Shown: positions 1-9,835, numbered from the stretch's first letter. The stretch: DNA of 64,000 nucleotides from Lepidostoma basale (GCA_022606425.2 JAHDVF020000527.1:930001-994000); one strand, 5' to 3'. Notes: generated from the sequence alone by a model not told the origin. Translations and numbers: made by a program.

Positions 1-380
1 ATATCGAGCATGGGAATTGAATTTAAATTTAATTGGTTATTTATTATATTTTCATTATTTTCATTATTTATTATATTTTCAATATGCGTTTTACTTTTTT
101 AGTTTAATGTAAAAAAAATTGTTTAATGTATCACATTCAAATGTAATATTTCTAAATAAAGTATTTGAAGTGTTTAAATGATTCTGCATAAAATTTTACA
201 TATTTAAATTTAGAGCTGTAACGATGAATCAATGAAAATAAAGAATAATTTCATAAGAATAATTTATTTGATTACGTTAATATGAAATGGATACAAACTC
301 TAATCTCTTATGTTTTAAGGTCATCAAACTAACTCTATGAAATATTTCAAAAGTCGCATCTTAATAATAGTCTTCACTAG
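1..380. other. AT-rich DNA, nothing recognised
   Basis: No coding frame, inverted repeat or known repeat tail was seen. Confidence 0.5.
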
Positions 381-500
381 TTTCAATCCAAGTGTTAGTT
401 TGTAGCAAAGTGTGATATTTTCGCTGGTTCTTGGGATAATAGATAATTGGGTCTTTAACGTGGTAGTTTCCTTTTGCTTTCCACATTTTGAAGTGTCCAA
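381..500 (-). repeat. LINE 3'-region repeat fragment
   Basis: Reads (both strands considered) as a diverged copy of 655-770 and of 30985-31075. The shared core includes ctggttcttggga and gtggtagtttcc. In the plus copy at 31 kb it lies just after a reverse-transcriptase tail, so it is likely LINE 3' UTR. Confidence 0.45.
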
Positions 501-654
501 TAGAATATAATTTATATATTTCTACTCATTACTATTATATGTAAAATGCTATGTTTGTGTACCATGAAAAATAAAATTGTTAATAATTAGATTTTTTTTC
601 GTTCAAATCGTAAAAACAATATATTTTAAGCGAAAGTTTTTTTAATGATTTATT

Positions 655-1080
655 TTAAGTTTCAATCCTAGCGATTGGTTTGCAGCAAGTCTAATATCTT
701 TGCTGGTTCTTGGGATGCCACCTGGGCCTTTAATGTGGTAGTTTCCCGTTGCTTTTCATTTTCCATATTCCAATTTATTATTATTCTTCTTGTTGTATAC
801 ATTTTGGACTATTATTATCAGCATAAAGTTCTTACTTGAGAGGGGGACCGTCAGCTGTCCTTCAATTTTTTTGGAGGTAGTAGAGAGGCTTCCTTGGGGT
901 AAATCGTCCCTTGCTGCTTTTAAGATACTCGATTCTGTCATTCTGGTCATGTGTTCATTCCACAACCTTATTCCCTGCCACCTCCATCTCGACAACAATA
1001 TCCTCGACTTCGCATTACCTTCGGCTATCCGTGTTTCATATTCTGTCACGAAGGGTTGTGCCACCAAAGCTTTTGAGTTT
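655..1080 (-). mobile_element. LINE reverse-transcriptase tail, 5'-truncated
   Basis: The minus frame at 1067-756 encodes AEGNAKSRILLSRWRWQGIR, ... WNEHMTRMTESSILKAARDD. This is the basic W-rich C-terminal tail typical of insect non-LTR reverse transcriptases. A diverged copy is at 38150-38365. Confidence 0.6.
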
Positions 1081-1366
1081 CTTTATTTCTTTGGTTCAAA
1101 TAATGTTGCAGGTCATATATTTCAATTTTAAATAATTTAATTTAAAAAAAATTAGAAATACAGATAGATCCAAATAAAAATGAAAGCAATGTACGTATTT
1201 AATACTTTTTGTTTTATTGAAGGTTAAGTCAATTACGCAGTGGAATTCCATTAAAATTAATAATTTATTATTTCTTCTATGTTCGCTATACTTTTTGTTG
1301 TTTATTTGTCTTTTTCATTTTAATTTACTTTGTATATACAACACTAACATAAAAAAATATATAATT

Positions 1367-1411
1367 ACATATTAGACATGTTTCGGACAACCGGTCCTTC
1401 TTCAGTGATAT
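1367..1411 (-). ncRNA. Hammerhead ribozyme motif
   Basis: Minus strand: stem I ATATCA, core CTGAAGA, one extra A, stem II GGAC/GTCC, GAA, self-complementary ACATGT (stem III) and C17, then the stem I return with one mismatch. All invariant core bases are present (position 7 is free). Confidence 0.65.
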
Positions 1412-1462
1412 TAAAAAGATACATATTTAAATATTATAAAAATATTAATATGTATCTTTATA

Positions 1463-1505
1463 ATATCACTGAGGATGGTCCGGTTGTCCGAAACATGTCT
1501 GATAT
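1463..1505 (+). ncRNA. Hammerhead ribozyme motif
   Basis: Stem I ATATCA (1463-1468) pairs perfectly with TGATAT (1500-1505). The core is CTGAGGA, then one extra T, a weak stem II, GAA, ACATGT and C17. The six-base stem I match supports a real ribozyme fold. Confidence 0.68.
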
Positions 1506-1587
1506 GTAATTTTAATTTTTTTATAGTTAGTGTTGTATTTACAAAGTATTTAAAAAAGAAAAAAACAAAAAATAATTTATTATTTTA

Positions 1588-1680
1588 TAAACATGGAAGT
1601 CACTTCCGAAACATGTTGTGTACAAAATTCTAATTCTGTAAAAATATTTTAAAAATTGAAGTGGATAAAATAGTGTTAAT
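1588..1680 (+). mobile_element. Fragment of hammerhead-type element
   Basis: A short stem ggaag/cttcc followed by GAAACATGTT and then aattgaagtggat resembles the unit at 34925-35030. One-sided and degraded. Confidence 0.35.
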
Positions 1681-2041
1681 AATTCTATTCCACATATAAA
1701 TTTATTACATTAAAGATCTATGCTTTATGAGGTGAGCCTCACTATCGTGAAAAATGTTCGCATTCAAAGCAATGCGGTTTAGAATTATCATTTATGTGCC
1801 CAAGGACATCATTTTAGGTATATTGGTTCCCCAAAGTGAAGGATGAAATAATCTACGTTGCGTTGTCGCAGATAATTGTCGGGGTCAAACATAGTCAAAT
1901 CATTTAAAATGTCCGAGTTAGGCATTCTACCATGAATCTATTGAAAAAAAAATTTAACAACCATAAACATTTATTTTAATGTTTATTATTACAGTAAAAA
2001 TAATAGAACTCATACACGTGTATGGAAAACGTTATATAGTG

Positions 2042-2789
2042 TGTTTTTTTAGAGGTTTGGTTTTTAAACTGGCAACATTGTTTCTACAGACTGTCAATTT
2101 TGACTGACGACCTTCGTGGCAGAGTGGTTACGAGCTCTGACTTCCATGCCGAAGGTCCTGGGTTCGATTCCCGGCGATGGCAGTGTGATTGTCACACTGT
2201 CTTTGGTCTGGTGTAGAATTCACGTGACAATAAAATGGCGATAGATTGGCTACCTATCACATGTCACGAGAATCAATATAATAGCTAAAAAATAAAATTT
2301 GTATCCAGTAATTGGGTCCAAACGACCTGTTGTGTACATAAAAAAATTAAAAAAAAAAAAATGGACAGTTGACAGTAGTTGATTCGTAGTCAGTACGTTT
2401 TGCCATTTCACCATTAATAGACTGACGTCAGAACAGCGCTTGCAAATTGTGTAAATTTATTTTTAAAATCATGGTTCGGTTCGCCAAACATACCGTGCAC
2501 AACGTCCGTTTTACGGTCGACAAATTCCTCCATTCGAGCAAGTTATTCGGAAGACCATCGATTGTTTCCGAACCACGTACACTCTAGTAGATAATACGCA
2601 TCCACAAAGACGACAATTGTCGAAAATTGGATTTCACGATTGCGCTTCATCAGCCGTGGCGCAAATCATATTTAAACAATAATGGCATAAAATTATCTAT
2701 TAAATAAAGGCAACATCGTAGACATTAACATTATTTTAATGTGTTTTTTTTTTCATTTTGAATATGTATTGTATACCTCTAAAAAAACA
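2042..2789 (+). mobile_element. Tc1/mariner-type DNA transposon relic, SINE inside
   Basis: Terminal inverted repeats tgtttttttagaggt (2042-2056) and its complement (2775-2789) match over 15 bp. Inside, 2421-2640 encodes a transposase helix-turn-helix region with stops: LTSEQRLQIV, NHGSVRQTYRAQRPFYGRQ, VIRKTIDCFRTTYTLVDNTH. The catalytic domain is missing. A SINE interrupts the element near 2105-2350. Confidence 0.7.
2105..2350 (+). mobile_element. tRNA-derived SINE, copy 1
   Basis: The head has an A box (gtggcagagtggttacg) and B box (ggttcgattccc). It continues with the shared body gtgtgattgtcacactgtct and the tail cacatgtcacgagaatca. It lies inside the mariner relic, so it inserted later. 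Confidence 0.8.
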
Positions 2790-2799
2790 TAATTTATTT

Positions 2800-3260
2800 T
2801 ATGTATTGTAGAAGTGAGGCCATATTAAAAACCAAATAATTTTGAGGTGTATTTAAAAAGACAGGATATGAATAATCAAATAATTTAACTGTATTTATTT
2901 GAATGAGTTTTGTAAAGACTAGCAGTAAAATAAATCCACAAAAACCTTTGAAATTATAAAAATGATTACCCAATATAAAATTATTTACTTCCTGTAGCTT
3001 TTTATACTATACGAGCATAATAGTTCAAGGTACCAAAGTGCATTGTTCAATATTAGATTGTACGAGTCTTGAGAGTAGGTGGTGATATGGAATCCGCAAG
3101 ATACCAACTAATCAATTATACTCGTAGAATGGCTCTTGAAAAAATATAGTGTATTTGAATAAACTGATGTATCTTTGTCTCACTTTTTATCTTATATTCA
3201 TATAAAAAAAAAATATATGAATGAAAATAATTTCAAATAACCCTTTTACTAGTTTTTACA
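2800..3260. other. AT-rich DNA, nothing recognised
   Basis: No coding frame or repeat match to the rest of the window was found. Confidence 0.4.
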
Positions 3261-3559
3261 CCACTTTATTTTTGTCAAAACCAACCGGTTTCGCTCCATC
3301 ACAAATTATTCTTAATAAAAACAGAAAACAACGCAATATACACAGGTATAAATATGTATTAATAGAAGTATGGGGTTAACAAACCATGCAGGACTTTGTC
3401 CAAAAACACGAGACTCAGACTGCTGTACCAGAATATTACAGTGGCGAAATACATTTCATGGACAATCAAAACACCTGACACAATAGATTTTCAGCCTAAC
3501 GAAGCCAATGACCGAAGGAGACCGTGTGCGAAAAATGATGAATCAGGGCCCGGGTTCAT

Positions 3560-3875
3560 ACACAAAGGTTACATAGGTTGTCCGGCAGAGTATCGTGTGC
3601 AAAGGAAGCAAAACATATAAAAGCCTTACAGCCAACCACCCTACACGTCAGTCATTATTCCTACTTCTAACCGACACGAGTCTACGTTATCAAGTCTACG
3701 TCACGAGGGATCTCGGACTCTCTCCCGGCGATCTACGAATCCACTCTACTACGTCACTACTTCAGCTGACCGACACTACCGCCCAGCGTATCATCATCCC
3801 CAGCTGCTCGCCGCCCGGACTCCGCCCCGCTGCTATCGACACCCTGTGAAGTTACTCCGCCGTCCATCCACGCTC
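3560..3875 (+). other. GC-richer LTR-like stretch
   Basis: This block is far richer in GC than its surroundings. It has a TATA-like atataaaag (about 3613-3621) and a candidate initiator about 30 bp downstream. It could be part of an LTR or 5' UTR of a retroelement. No matching partner LTR is visible in the window. Confidence 0.25.
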
Positions 3876-3884
3876 TATTACGAG

Positions 3885-4175
3885 TACATATACGAGTGAT
3901 CGAGTTAGGAATACAGCAATCCGAGAAATCTGCGAGGTCGAAGATGTGGTCAGATGGGGACGTCAAAGACGGCGATACTGGCATGAACACGTAGAAAGGA
4001 TGAACTCAAATAGAATACCACACATAGCTCTCCATGGAACGCCAAACGGACAACGCCGACCAGGAAGACCCCCGAAACGGTGGAGAGAAAGCTGGAGTTC
4101 AGCATCTGAAGAGAACCCGCCTGAAATAACAGACTCCTGAGTCTACAAAAAAGGGAAGAAGAAGAAGAAGAATAC
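3885..4175 (+). mobile_element. LINE reverse-transcriptase tail with GAA-rich 3' end
   Basis: The frame encodes NTAIREICEVEDVVRWGRQR, then HEHVERMNSNRIPHIALHG and GRPPKRWRESW, stop at 4138-4140, then (gaa)n at 4153-4171. Same family as 16800, 21930, 23487 and 24845. Confidence 0.7.
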
Positions 4176-4327
4176 TATTAATGCATAATTACTTTGATCG
4201 AGAACAAACGTTGAAACCTCCTACGCCTTTCAACCCTCACCACCACATCACCCCAAAGAAGTAACTCTGTATGTTATTAATGATTATGAATGTGCGAGAT
4301 ATTCTTCCGTACATGATTAAATGACAG

Positions 4328-4700
4328 AACTAACTAACCATCACACCGTCTCATTGAAAGGGTAGGCGAAATAATAGATTGCTATACTGTCTCTACTGCT
4401 TTTGTCTTCACAACATCTATTCACGTCGATTTCTCCGGCTCAAGTGGCCGAGATTTAAAATTTGATTAATTTAGATCATGTTACGTTTTCCTCGGTCTAC
4501 TTCTGTTTCGTGCTCCATTCACATCGATTTATTTATCATTCTTTTCTAATTCATATTTTCATGTATCCAAACTATCTCATGAATATGCATTTTATAATAA
4601 ATACAATGATTCACTCGTCTCAGGGATTTTATTTTCATCTCACTGCTTTCATCATTATTTTGTCAGTTACATGGCTCACCTTTTTTCGTAATGGTCTGTA
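4328..4700 (-). mobile_element. TTAG-tailed LINE fragment (degraded)
   Basis: The 3' end is at aactaactaaccatcacaccgtc. The rest is a diverged minus-strand copy of the family best preserved at 7748-8279. Confidence 0.5.
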
Positions 4701-5660
4701 CAAGTCTGTCTGTATCAATTTTAAAAAGTATGTCATAAAAATATTTTCCCATTCTGAAAATTTTTAACTTACCTATTTGTTAACTATTCTTGGTCTATGT
4801 CTTCTAAAAAAGCTACTAATTTCGTCACTGTTATACAAGAGTATAACCAATATCAATATTATTTAGTTAAAACAATCAAAGCAGCTTTTCACAGTAGCAT
4901 TATTGATAACATTAAGCTATAAAAAACATATAATTGAACAATATTTATTCTAATATTATACTATATCATACTTACATATATCATAAACTACACATTTTAT
5001 TTTAAAAAAAATTAAACATAAACTTTATGAAAAGATTATGAATATTGACTTTTGTTATAATTTTCATAATCAAAGTGCTTTTTAAAGTTCATTTCTCTGT
5101 ACTGAACACCACATCAAATAATTATTAGGATATCTTTAACCTAAGCAGTTGGGAATAGTTTCTAAAAATCAAAATTTTAAAATTTCTACTAAAAGTTTGC
5201 TTTGGAATATCTTTAATTATTAATTAGACACCAACAGATGGTCAAGAGAAAAACCTGTTTTTTTTCTTATCTTTGAAAAATAAACATTTTTTCCTAGTAT
5301 CCACTGCAACAGGAAGATTCAATATCTTAGTTAATTATTAATTGCTTAGATCAAGGTGCAGTCAGTATTGAAACCGGAAAGTAATAGGCCACGGCGTCTC
5401 AAACAAGTTATACGCTACTTTAAAGCGTCGATAATCTTCAGAAATATCCTGTTATGAACATAATAAATGGGATGCACGCCGCTGGTAAATAGTATAATTG
5501 ATATATGGTTTAATTTACCCGTAATTTAAAGAGGCATACCATGGAATCCTTCAATTATTTTATTTATAATTTAAAAAAATGGAAAAACATAATGTAATTT
5601 AAAAAAATGGAAAAAAATAAGAAAATTAGTTGCCGTCAAAACCTGATTTTTTGCATTGAC
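4701..5660. other. AT-rich DNA, nothing recognised
   Basis: No feature was recognised beyond small AT-rich runs. Confidence 0.4.
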
Positions 5661-5667
5661 AACAATG

Positions 5668-5795
5668 GCGCTATACAAATCATCATCATCATCATCCTTC
5701 TGTACTCCAAGAACCCCATTTCTTACAAGTTCAGCCTCCTTTATAATCTCATCCCATATTCTCAGATCCAATGCCCTTTGCTGTCATTAACATTT
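5668..5795 (-). mobile_element. LINE tail with GAT-repeat 3' end
   Basis: Minus frame: ALDLRIWDEIIKEAELVRNG, then VLGVQKDDDDDD from a (gat)n run. Similar to LINE C-termini that end in short tandem repeats. Short, so tentative. Confidence 0.4.
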
Positions 5796-6158
5796 TCACA
5801 TTTTTAAAATAAACTAACACATATTTTCCTTAGTACAAGAACTATTCTTTATAAGGGGAGTAGGGGAAAAATGTTCCTGTATAAAATAATGTTAAATTTG
5901 TACAAAATCAAATACTGATCTATATTCATTTAAAAAAAACTCTGTCAATGTAATGCTGTCATGGAATTCTTAATAAATTTACTATGAACATAATTGTGTT
6001 AATAAAAAATACCAAAAAATAACTTGCAACAGATCTTCATAAACCACTTAGAAGCTTAACGATCCTGTATCCTTTCTGTCCCGTTCGTCCAGAGAAACTT
6101 ACTTAACCTACTCGTATATCCTCGTAACTCCATTTGGTAAAATTTTGACTGTAGTACA

Positions 6159-6385
6159 TGACGACCTTTGTTGCCGAGTGGCAAGTGCTATGACTGTCAC
6201 ACCGAAGGTCCCGGGTTCAATTTCCGGCGATGGCAGTGTGATTGTCACACTGTCTTTGGTCTGATGTAGAATTTACGTGACAATAAAATAGCGATAGATT
6301 GGCTATTTACCACATGTAATGAGAATCAACATGATAGCTTAACATCGAATTGGCTCACGCTGTAAGGAGCGATTCAAAATAATAT
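6159..6385 (+). mobile_element. tRNA-derived SINE, copy 2
   Basis: A box gttgccgagtggcaagtgc and B box ggttcaatttcc (mutated), followed by the shared body and tail ending near ggctcacgctgtaa. Confidence 0.78.
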
Positions 6386-6451
6386 TAATAATTTAATGTG
6401 TTTTAAAAAAAATTAAGAAATAATCCCGTGGAATTCTTTACTGATGATTTT

Positions 6452-6890
6452 ATAACTAACTAATCACCACACCGTCTCTCCGAAGAGGTTGGCAGAACAT
6501 TCATACATCGTGTTATGCACGCACGTCAATTTCTACGACTCCTCACGTGGTCGACATTTAATATTGTAATAATTTGATCTTGTTACGTTTTCTTCGGTCT
6601 TCCTCTTTTTCTAGCTCCGTTTAGGTCATTAAGATATATTTTTTTACCATTGATTCTTCATTAATTGTTTCCATGTGTCCAAACCCTCTTAAAGACCCTT
6701 TCATTATTTTGTTCATAACTTTTTCATTTGCACTGCATTTAGTTCTTATATTTTCATTCGACACGTTATCGTACACAGTTTTTCCATACATTCGTCTAAG
6801 AGATCTCAGTTCTACTGAATTTTTTCTACTTTCAACCTTCTTGAAGAATTCACTTCTACCAGTATTTTATAATTTATCATTTTATGTGTA
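6452..6890 (-). mobile_element. TTAG-tailed LINE fragment
   Basis: The 3' end aactaactaatcaccacaccg is followed on the minus strand by a diverged RT tail. A palindromic hammerhead element (6905-7276) sits at its broken upstream side. Confidence 0.62.
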
Positions 6891-6966
6891 TTTGAATTAA
6901 TATATAATAAATAATTATATAAATAAAATAACTTTGTATTTAACCACGGTAGGGTTATTATATTGA

Positions 6967-7006
6967 TGCCAACTAGTTTCGCTTGGACCCAAGCTTCATC
7001 AGGGCA
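6967..7006 (-). ncRNA. Hammerhead ribozyme, canonical core
   Basis: Minus strand: TGCC, CTGATGA, extra A, stem II GCTT/AAGC with loop GGGTCC, GAA, self-complementary ACTAGT, H17 = T, GGCA. Stem I TGCC/GGCA pairs fully. Confidence 0.75.
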
Positions 7007-7142
7007 GTATAATAACTAAACAAACATAAAATTCTTAGGTGTAAATATAATAACAAACAGTGAAATCAGAGTAGGGGGTGCGAGAAGGAAGTTTGTTATT
7101 ATATGTACACCTAAGAATTTTATGTTTGTTTAGTTATTATAC

Positions 7143-7182
7143 TGCCCTGATGAAGCTTAGGTCCAAGCGAAACTAGTTGGCA
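7143..7182 (+). ncRNA. Hammerhead ribozyme, canonical core
   Basis: TGCC (7143-7146), CTGATGA (7147-7153), A, stem II GCTT/AAGC, GAA (7169-7171), ACTAGT (7172-7177), T17, GGCA (7179-7182). All invariant bases are present. The one deviation from the textbook layout is the extra A after A9. Confidence 0.77.
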
Positions 7183-7678
7183 TCAATATAATAACCCTAC
7201 CGTGGTTAAATACAAAGTTATTTTATTTATATAATTATTTAAAATGTCTATCCACAAAGTGAGTGCTTTATATGAAGAATTAATATACAATACATAAAAC
7301 CGAAATCATGATTGCTTTAAAGGGTATTATGCTAATAACTTATTCATTAAGAAACCACATTCAAACAGTTGGGAAATAAAATATGCATTTCGTATTCAGC
7401 GAACATTTTCTGAAGTTTCCCAATGGTTTTATTCCCAAGTGTTGGATGTACCAAAATGAATTGGTTGTACTGTGTAGTGATTATATTATATGTGTCCATG
7501 TATTTATATGGTGTTATTGTATATTCCTCGCTCTCGCACGTAAAAACGTAATGAGTTTATCTTATTTATAAGAACGAGTAGATACATACAACTTCTGTAA
7601 TACGGTGTTCCTGGTATAAATATACAATAACATATTATAAGATTGTTGTATTTTATAATAAATAAATCACCCGATGGC

Positions 7679-7746
7679 AGTGGTTCTCAAAGTGTGTTCC
7701 GCGGAGCTCTGGAGCTCCGCAAGGCCTCTGCGAGGGTTACCTTGCG
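7679..7746 (+). mobile_element. hAT-like element end, truncated
   Basis: cagtggttctcaaagtgtg resembles hAT terminal repeats (compare 20692). A local hairpin gcggagctc/gagctccgc follows. It is cut by the LINE beginning at 7748. Confidence 0.4.
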
Positions 7747-7747
7747 A

Positions 7748-8279
7748 CTAACTAACTAACTAACTAACCATCACGCCGTCTCCCCGGAGGGGTAGGCAGA
7801 AAGAATGGAACGCCACACTGTTCTGTCTTGACATACTTCTCTCGCTTCCTCTACATTCATACATCTTGTCATGCACGCACGTCGATTTCTCCGACTCCTC
7901 ACGTGTCCGACATTCAATATTTGATTGATTTGATCGTGCCACGTTTTCCTCGGCCTTCCTCTATTTCTAGCTCCGTTCACGCCGTTTACATATACCTTCT
8001 TTACCATTCTGTCTTCACTCATTCTTTTCATGTGTCCAAACCATCTTAATGACCCTTTCCTTATTTTGTTCATAACACTTTCATTCGCACCACATTCACT
8101 TCTTATACTTGTATTTGTCACTCTATCAAATACAGATTTGCCACACATTCGTCTGAGAGATCTCATTTCTACTGCATTTATTCTACTTTCATCCTTCTTT
8201 TGCCAGTTCCATGCTTCACTTCCATACATAAGGGTCGGCACAAGAACACCATTGTGCACTGCCATCTTGGCTTTTTTGG
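7748..8279 (-). pseudogene. TTAG-tailed LINE, reverse-transcriptase C-terminal fragment
   Basis: Best-preserved copy: 164 codons on - (8265-7771), with TLMYGSEAWNWQKKDESRIN, MRSLRRMCGKSVFDRV, LRWFGHMKRMSEDRMVKKVY and RACMTRCMNVEEAREVCQD. This is the C-terminal tail of a non-LTR retrotransposon RT. The stop is followed by the 3' end with tandem TTAG (taac on +). 5'-truncated, no catalytic domain. Confidence 0.8.
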
Positions 8280-8357
8280 ATAGGCTTTTGTTTGCGAAAT
8301 CAGCTCAATTAATCTTACAATAATGCTATGATCAAATACTGCAAACAAAACTATTTA

Positions 8358-8580
8358 AGTTATAATAGTAAACACGATTGTTTAGTGGTTTTAATTGGAT
8401 TTAATTTTTATAAATTGTGACAAATTTATTTCGCCTTGCGAGGGCATTCTCAAACTTGCAAGGCGAAACAAATTTGTCACAATTTATATAAATTAAATCC
8501 AAGTAAAACCTCTAAACAATCGTGTTTACTATTATAAATTAATAATGGAGTTTTACAAAACTAATACCTCAACCATCAAT
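8358..8580 (+). mobile_element. Palindromic hammerhead-like element, family 3
   Basis: Inverted arms meet at 8445-8460. An 11 bp direct repeat aaaactattta flanks it (8347-8357 and 8581-8591). The right end opens an ATG frame MEFYKTNTSTIN. The minus-strand core reads TTGAGAA, T, stem GCC/GGC, GAA, long stem III around AAATTT, C17: positions 3 and 8 are U and A instead of C and G. Confidence 0.7.
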
Positions 8581-8659
8581 AAAACTATTTATATTGTGTA
8601 TACTGTTGTAGAAATCGTTTTTTTGAAATGAAGTTTTATTTTATTTATTAATTAATAAT

Positions 8660-8760
8660 ATTTAATTAATGAAGGTTAAACCAGGATTTGCTTATTTTAG
8701 CGGTCTGTAAAATATTTAGTGTTTCAAAGGGGTTAATTGTGTATACATTATTCAGGCATA
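8660..8760 (+). repeat. Repeat pair with 9768-9835
   Basis: Both contain aaccaggatttc/g, a ttattttag motif and aaatatttaatgt/agtg in the same order. Family unknown. Confidence 0.4.
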
Positions 8761-8877
8761 GTTTTCTTAACGAAGAATGTTTAATAATATAAATTAAGTA
8801 ACTTGAAAAGTTTATTGTAAACATTATTTCAACTGTTAAATTTACAACACTGTTATAATATCACATTTTTTTAATTA

Positions 8878-9032
8878 AACACTTTATGAGAATATCGCGA
8901 CTGCTGTTTCGCCAACCAATGTTGGCATCATCAGTTGTTTGAGTTGTTTATAATACCTAAACAATTAACGAAGAACGAATTAGTAACGAAGTACGAATAG
9001 GCGAAACAGCTATTGCGACATTCTAAAAAGTA
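8878..9032. mobile_element. Palindromic hammerhead element, family 4
   Basis: Short inverted arms (8885-8912 with 9003-9025). The minus strand at 8934-8899 carries CTGATGA, T, stem II GCCAAC/GTTGGC, GAA, ACAGCAGT, C. Stem I is poor, so activity is doubtful. Confidence 0.5.
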
Positions 9033-9046
9033 TTTAAAAAATTTTC

Positions 9047-9231
9047 AAGGATTAATTGTATCTCAATAGAGACGAAGATGCAAATTGGAAACAGAATATG
9101 GTGATCGAGGTGTTTACAGGACTTATGACCTGTCATTGGTTGGGTTAAGCGCACGCTTGATGTAATACAACATTCCCCATTCCACCTTTTTATTATGACC
9201 ACCATGTCTGACAAATACAATTAATCCTTGA
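9047..9231 (+). mobile_element. MITE-like repeat, copy 1
   Basis: Terminal inverted repeat CAAGGATTAATTGTA at the left and its complement at the right (about 15 bp). The inner block ggtgtttacaggacttatga is shared with copies at 17335 and 18250. Confidence 0.6.
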
Positions 9232-9344
9232 ATTGATAACCCGCAATGGGTAAAATCCAGTATTCGTCTACAAGTATTTGTATACATTCAAAATGTTTAA
9301 ATAAATATGTTATTTTTTTATGAATTAAAAAAAAAACTGTTTTT

Positions 9345-9560
9345 TCCACTTTCGAGTTTATTTTTCTCGACATATTATATTTCGAAGGCTTACACCTTCA
9401 TCATCGGGAGAACGTTTAAATCGACTCCCGATGTCTTTGAAACATGTCGAGAAAAATAAACTCAAAAGTGGAAAAAACAGTGTTTTAAATCATAAAAAAA
9501 TCGTCATTATGGAAATCCACAGTGTAAACACCTTAAGTTTATCTAAAATTAAAAATGTTA
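9345..9560 (+). mobile_element. Palindromic hammerhead element, family 5
   Basis: Inverted arms aaactgttttttccactttcg / aagtggaaaaaacagtgttt. After the right arm an ATG frame MEIHSVNTLSLSK opens at about 9518. A related copy lies at 46990-47240. Confidence 0.62.
9364..9412 (-). ncRNA. Hammerhead-like motif
   Basis: Minus strand: stem I TTCTC pairs perfectly with GAGAA. The core CCGATGA has U4 changed to C. Then T, stem II GAAGG/CCTTC, GAA, an expanded stem III, GTC. The stem I match argues for a once-active ribozyme. Confidence 0.55.
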
Positions 9561-9767
9561 TGTTTACAGTTTCATACAACAGTTCATAATGTCGAAGTAT
9601 CATAGTATTTCAACCAAAACAATAGACTATTTAACTTTATTTCAGTGATTTGAACTAAACTAATAATTCAATTTACAATTTTAAATAATATTGTGGCCAG
9701 AAAAATATTGACATATCACAATTTTATAATGATTTTTATTAATATGTTATATTGTATTATATTTAAA

Positions 9768-9835
9768 TAATGAACCAGGATTTCATTATTTTAGGGCTCC
9801 GTGAAATATTTAATGTTACAAATGGTTTCATTGTT
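9768..9835 (+). repeat. Repeat pair with 8660-8760
   Basis: Second copy of the small unknown repeat; a 61-codon frame (9770-9955) overlaps it but has no recognisable product. Confidence 0.35.

Larger units (their letters stand above)
1274..1570. mobile_element. Palindromic hammerhead element, family 1
   Basis: Two inverted arms of about 110-130 bp meet near 1435. Both arms carry a hammerhead core. A 15 bp direct repeat, aataatttattattt, flanks the unit (1259-1273 and 1571-1585), although it is AT-rich. Confidence 0.65.
6905..7276 (+). mobile_element. Palindromic hammerhead element, family 2 (two canonical cores)
   Basis: Near-perfect inverted arms of about 140 bp (6915-7057 and 7090-7235) surround a 30 bp centre. 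An 11 bp direct repeat gaattaatata flanks it (6894-6904 and 7277-7287). After the right arm an ATG opens MSIHKVSALYE and the element ends about 11 codons in. Both arms carry a complete hammerhead core. Confidence 0.78.

Noticed and set aside
3265..3300. Hammerhead-like accggtttcgctccatcac on the minus strand
   Set aside because: Stem II is missing; at best a degraded scrap of a palindromic element.
4462..4767. 101-codon + frame (4462-4767)
   Set aside because: It is the antisense of a degraded LINE copy running into AT-rich DNA; composition is not protein-like.
7745..7770. Tandem TAAC/TTAG runs as telomere-like repeats
   Set aside because: Insect telomeres are usually TTAGG. These 4-mers always sit at the same 3' end of one LINE family, which explains them.
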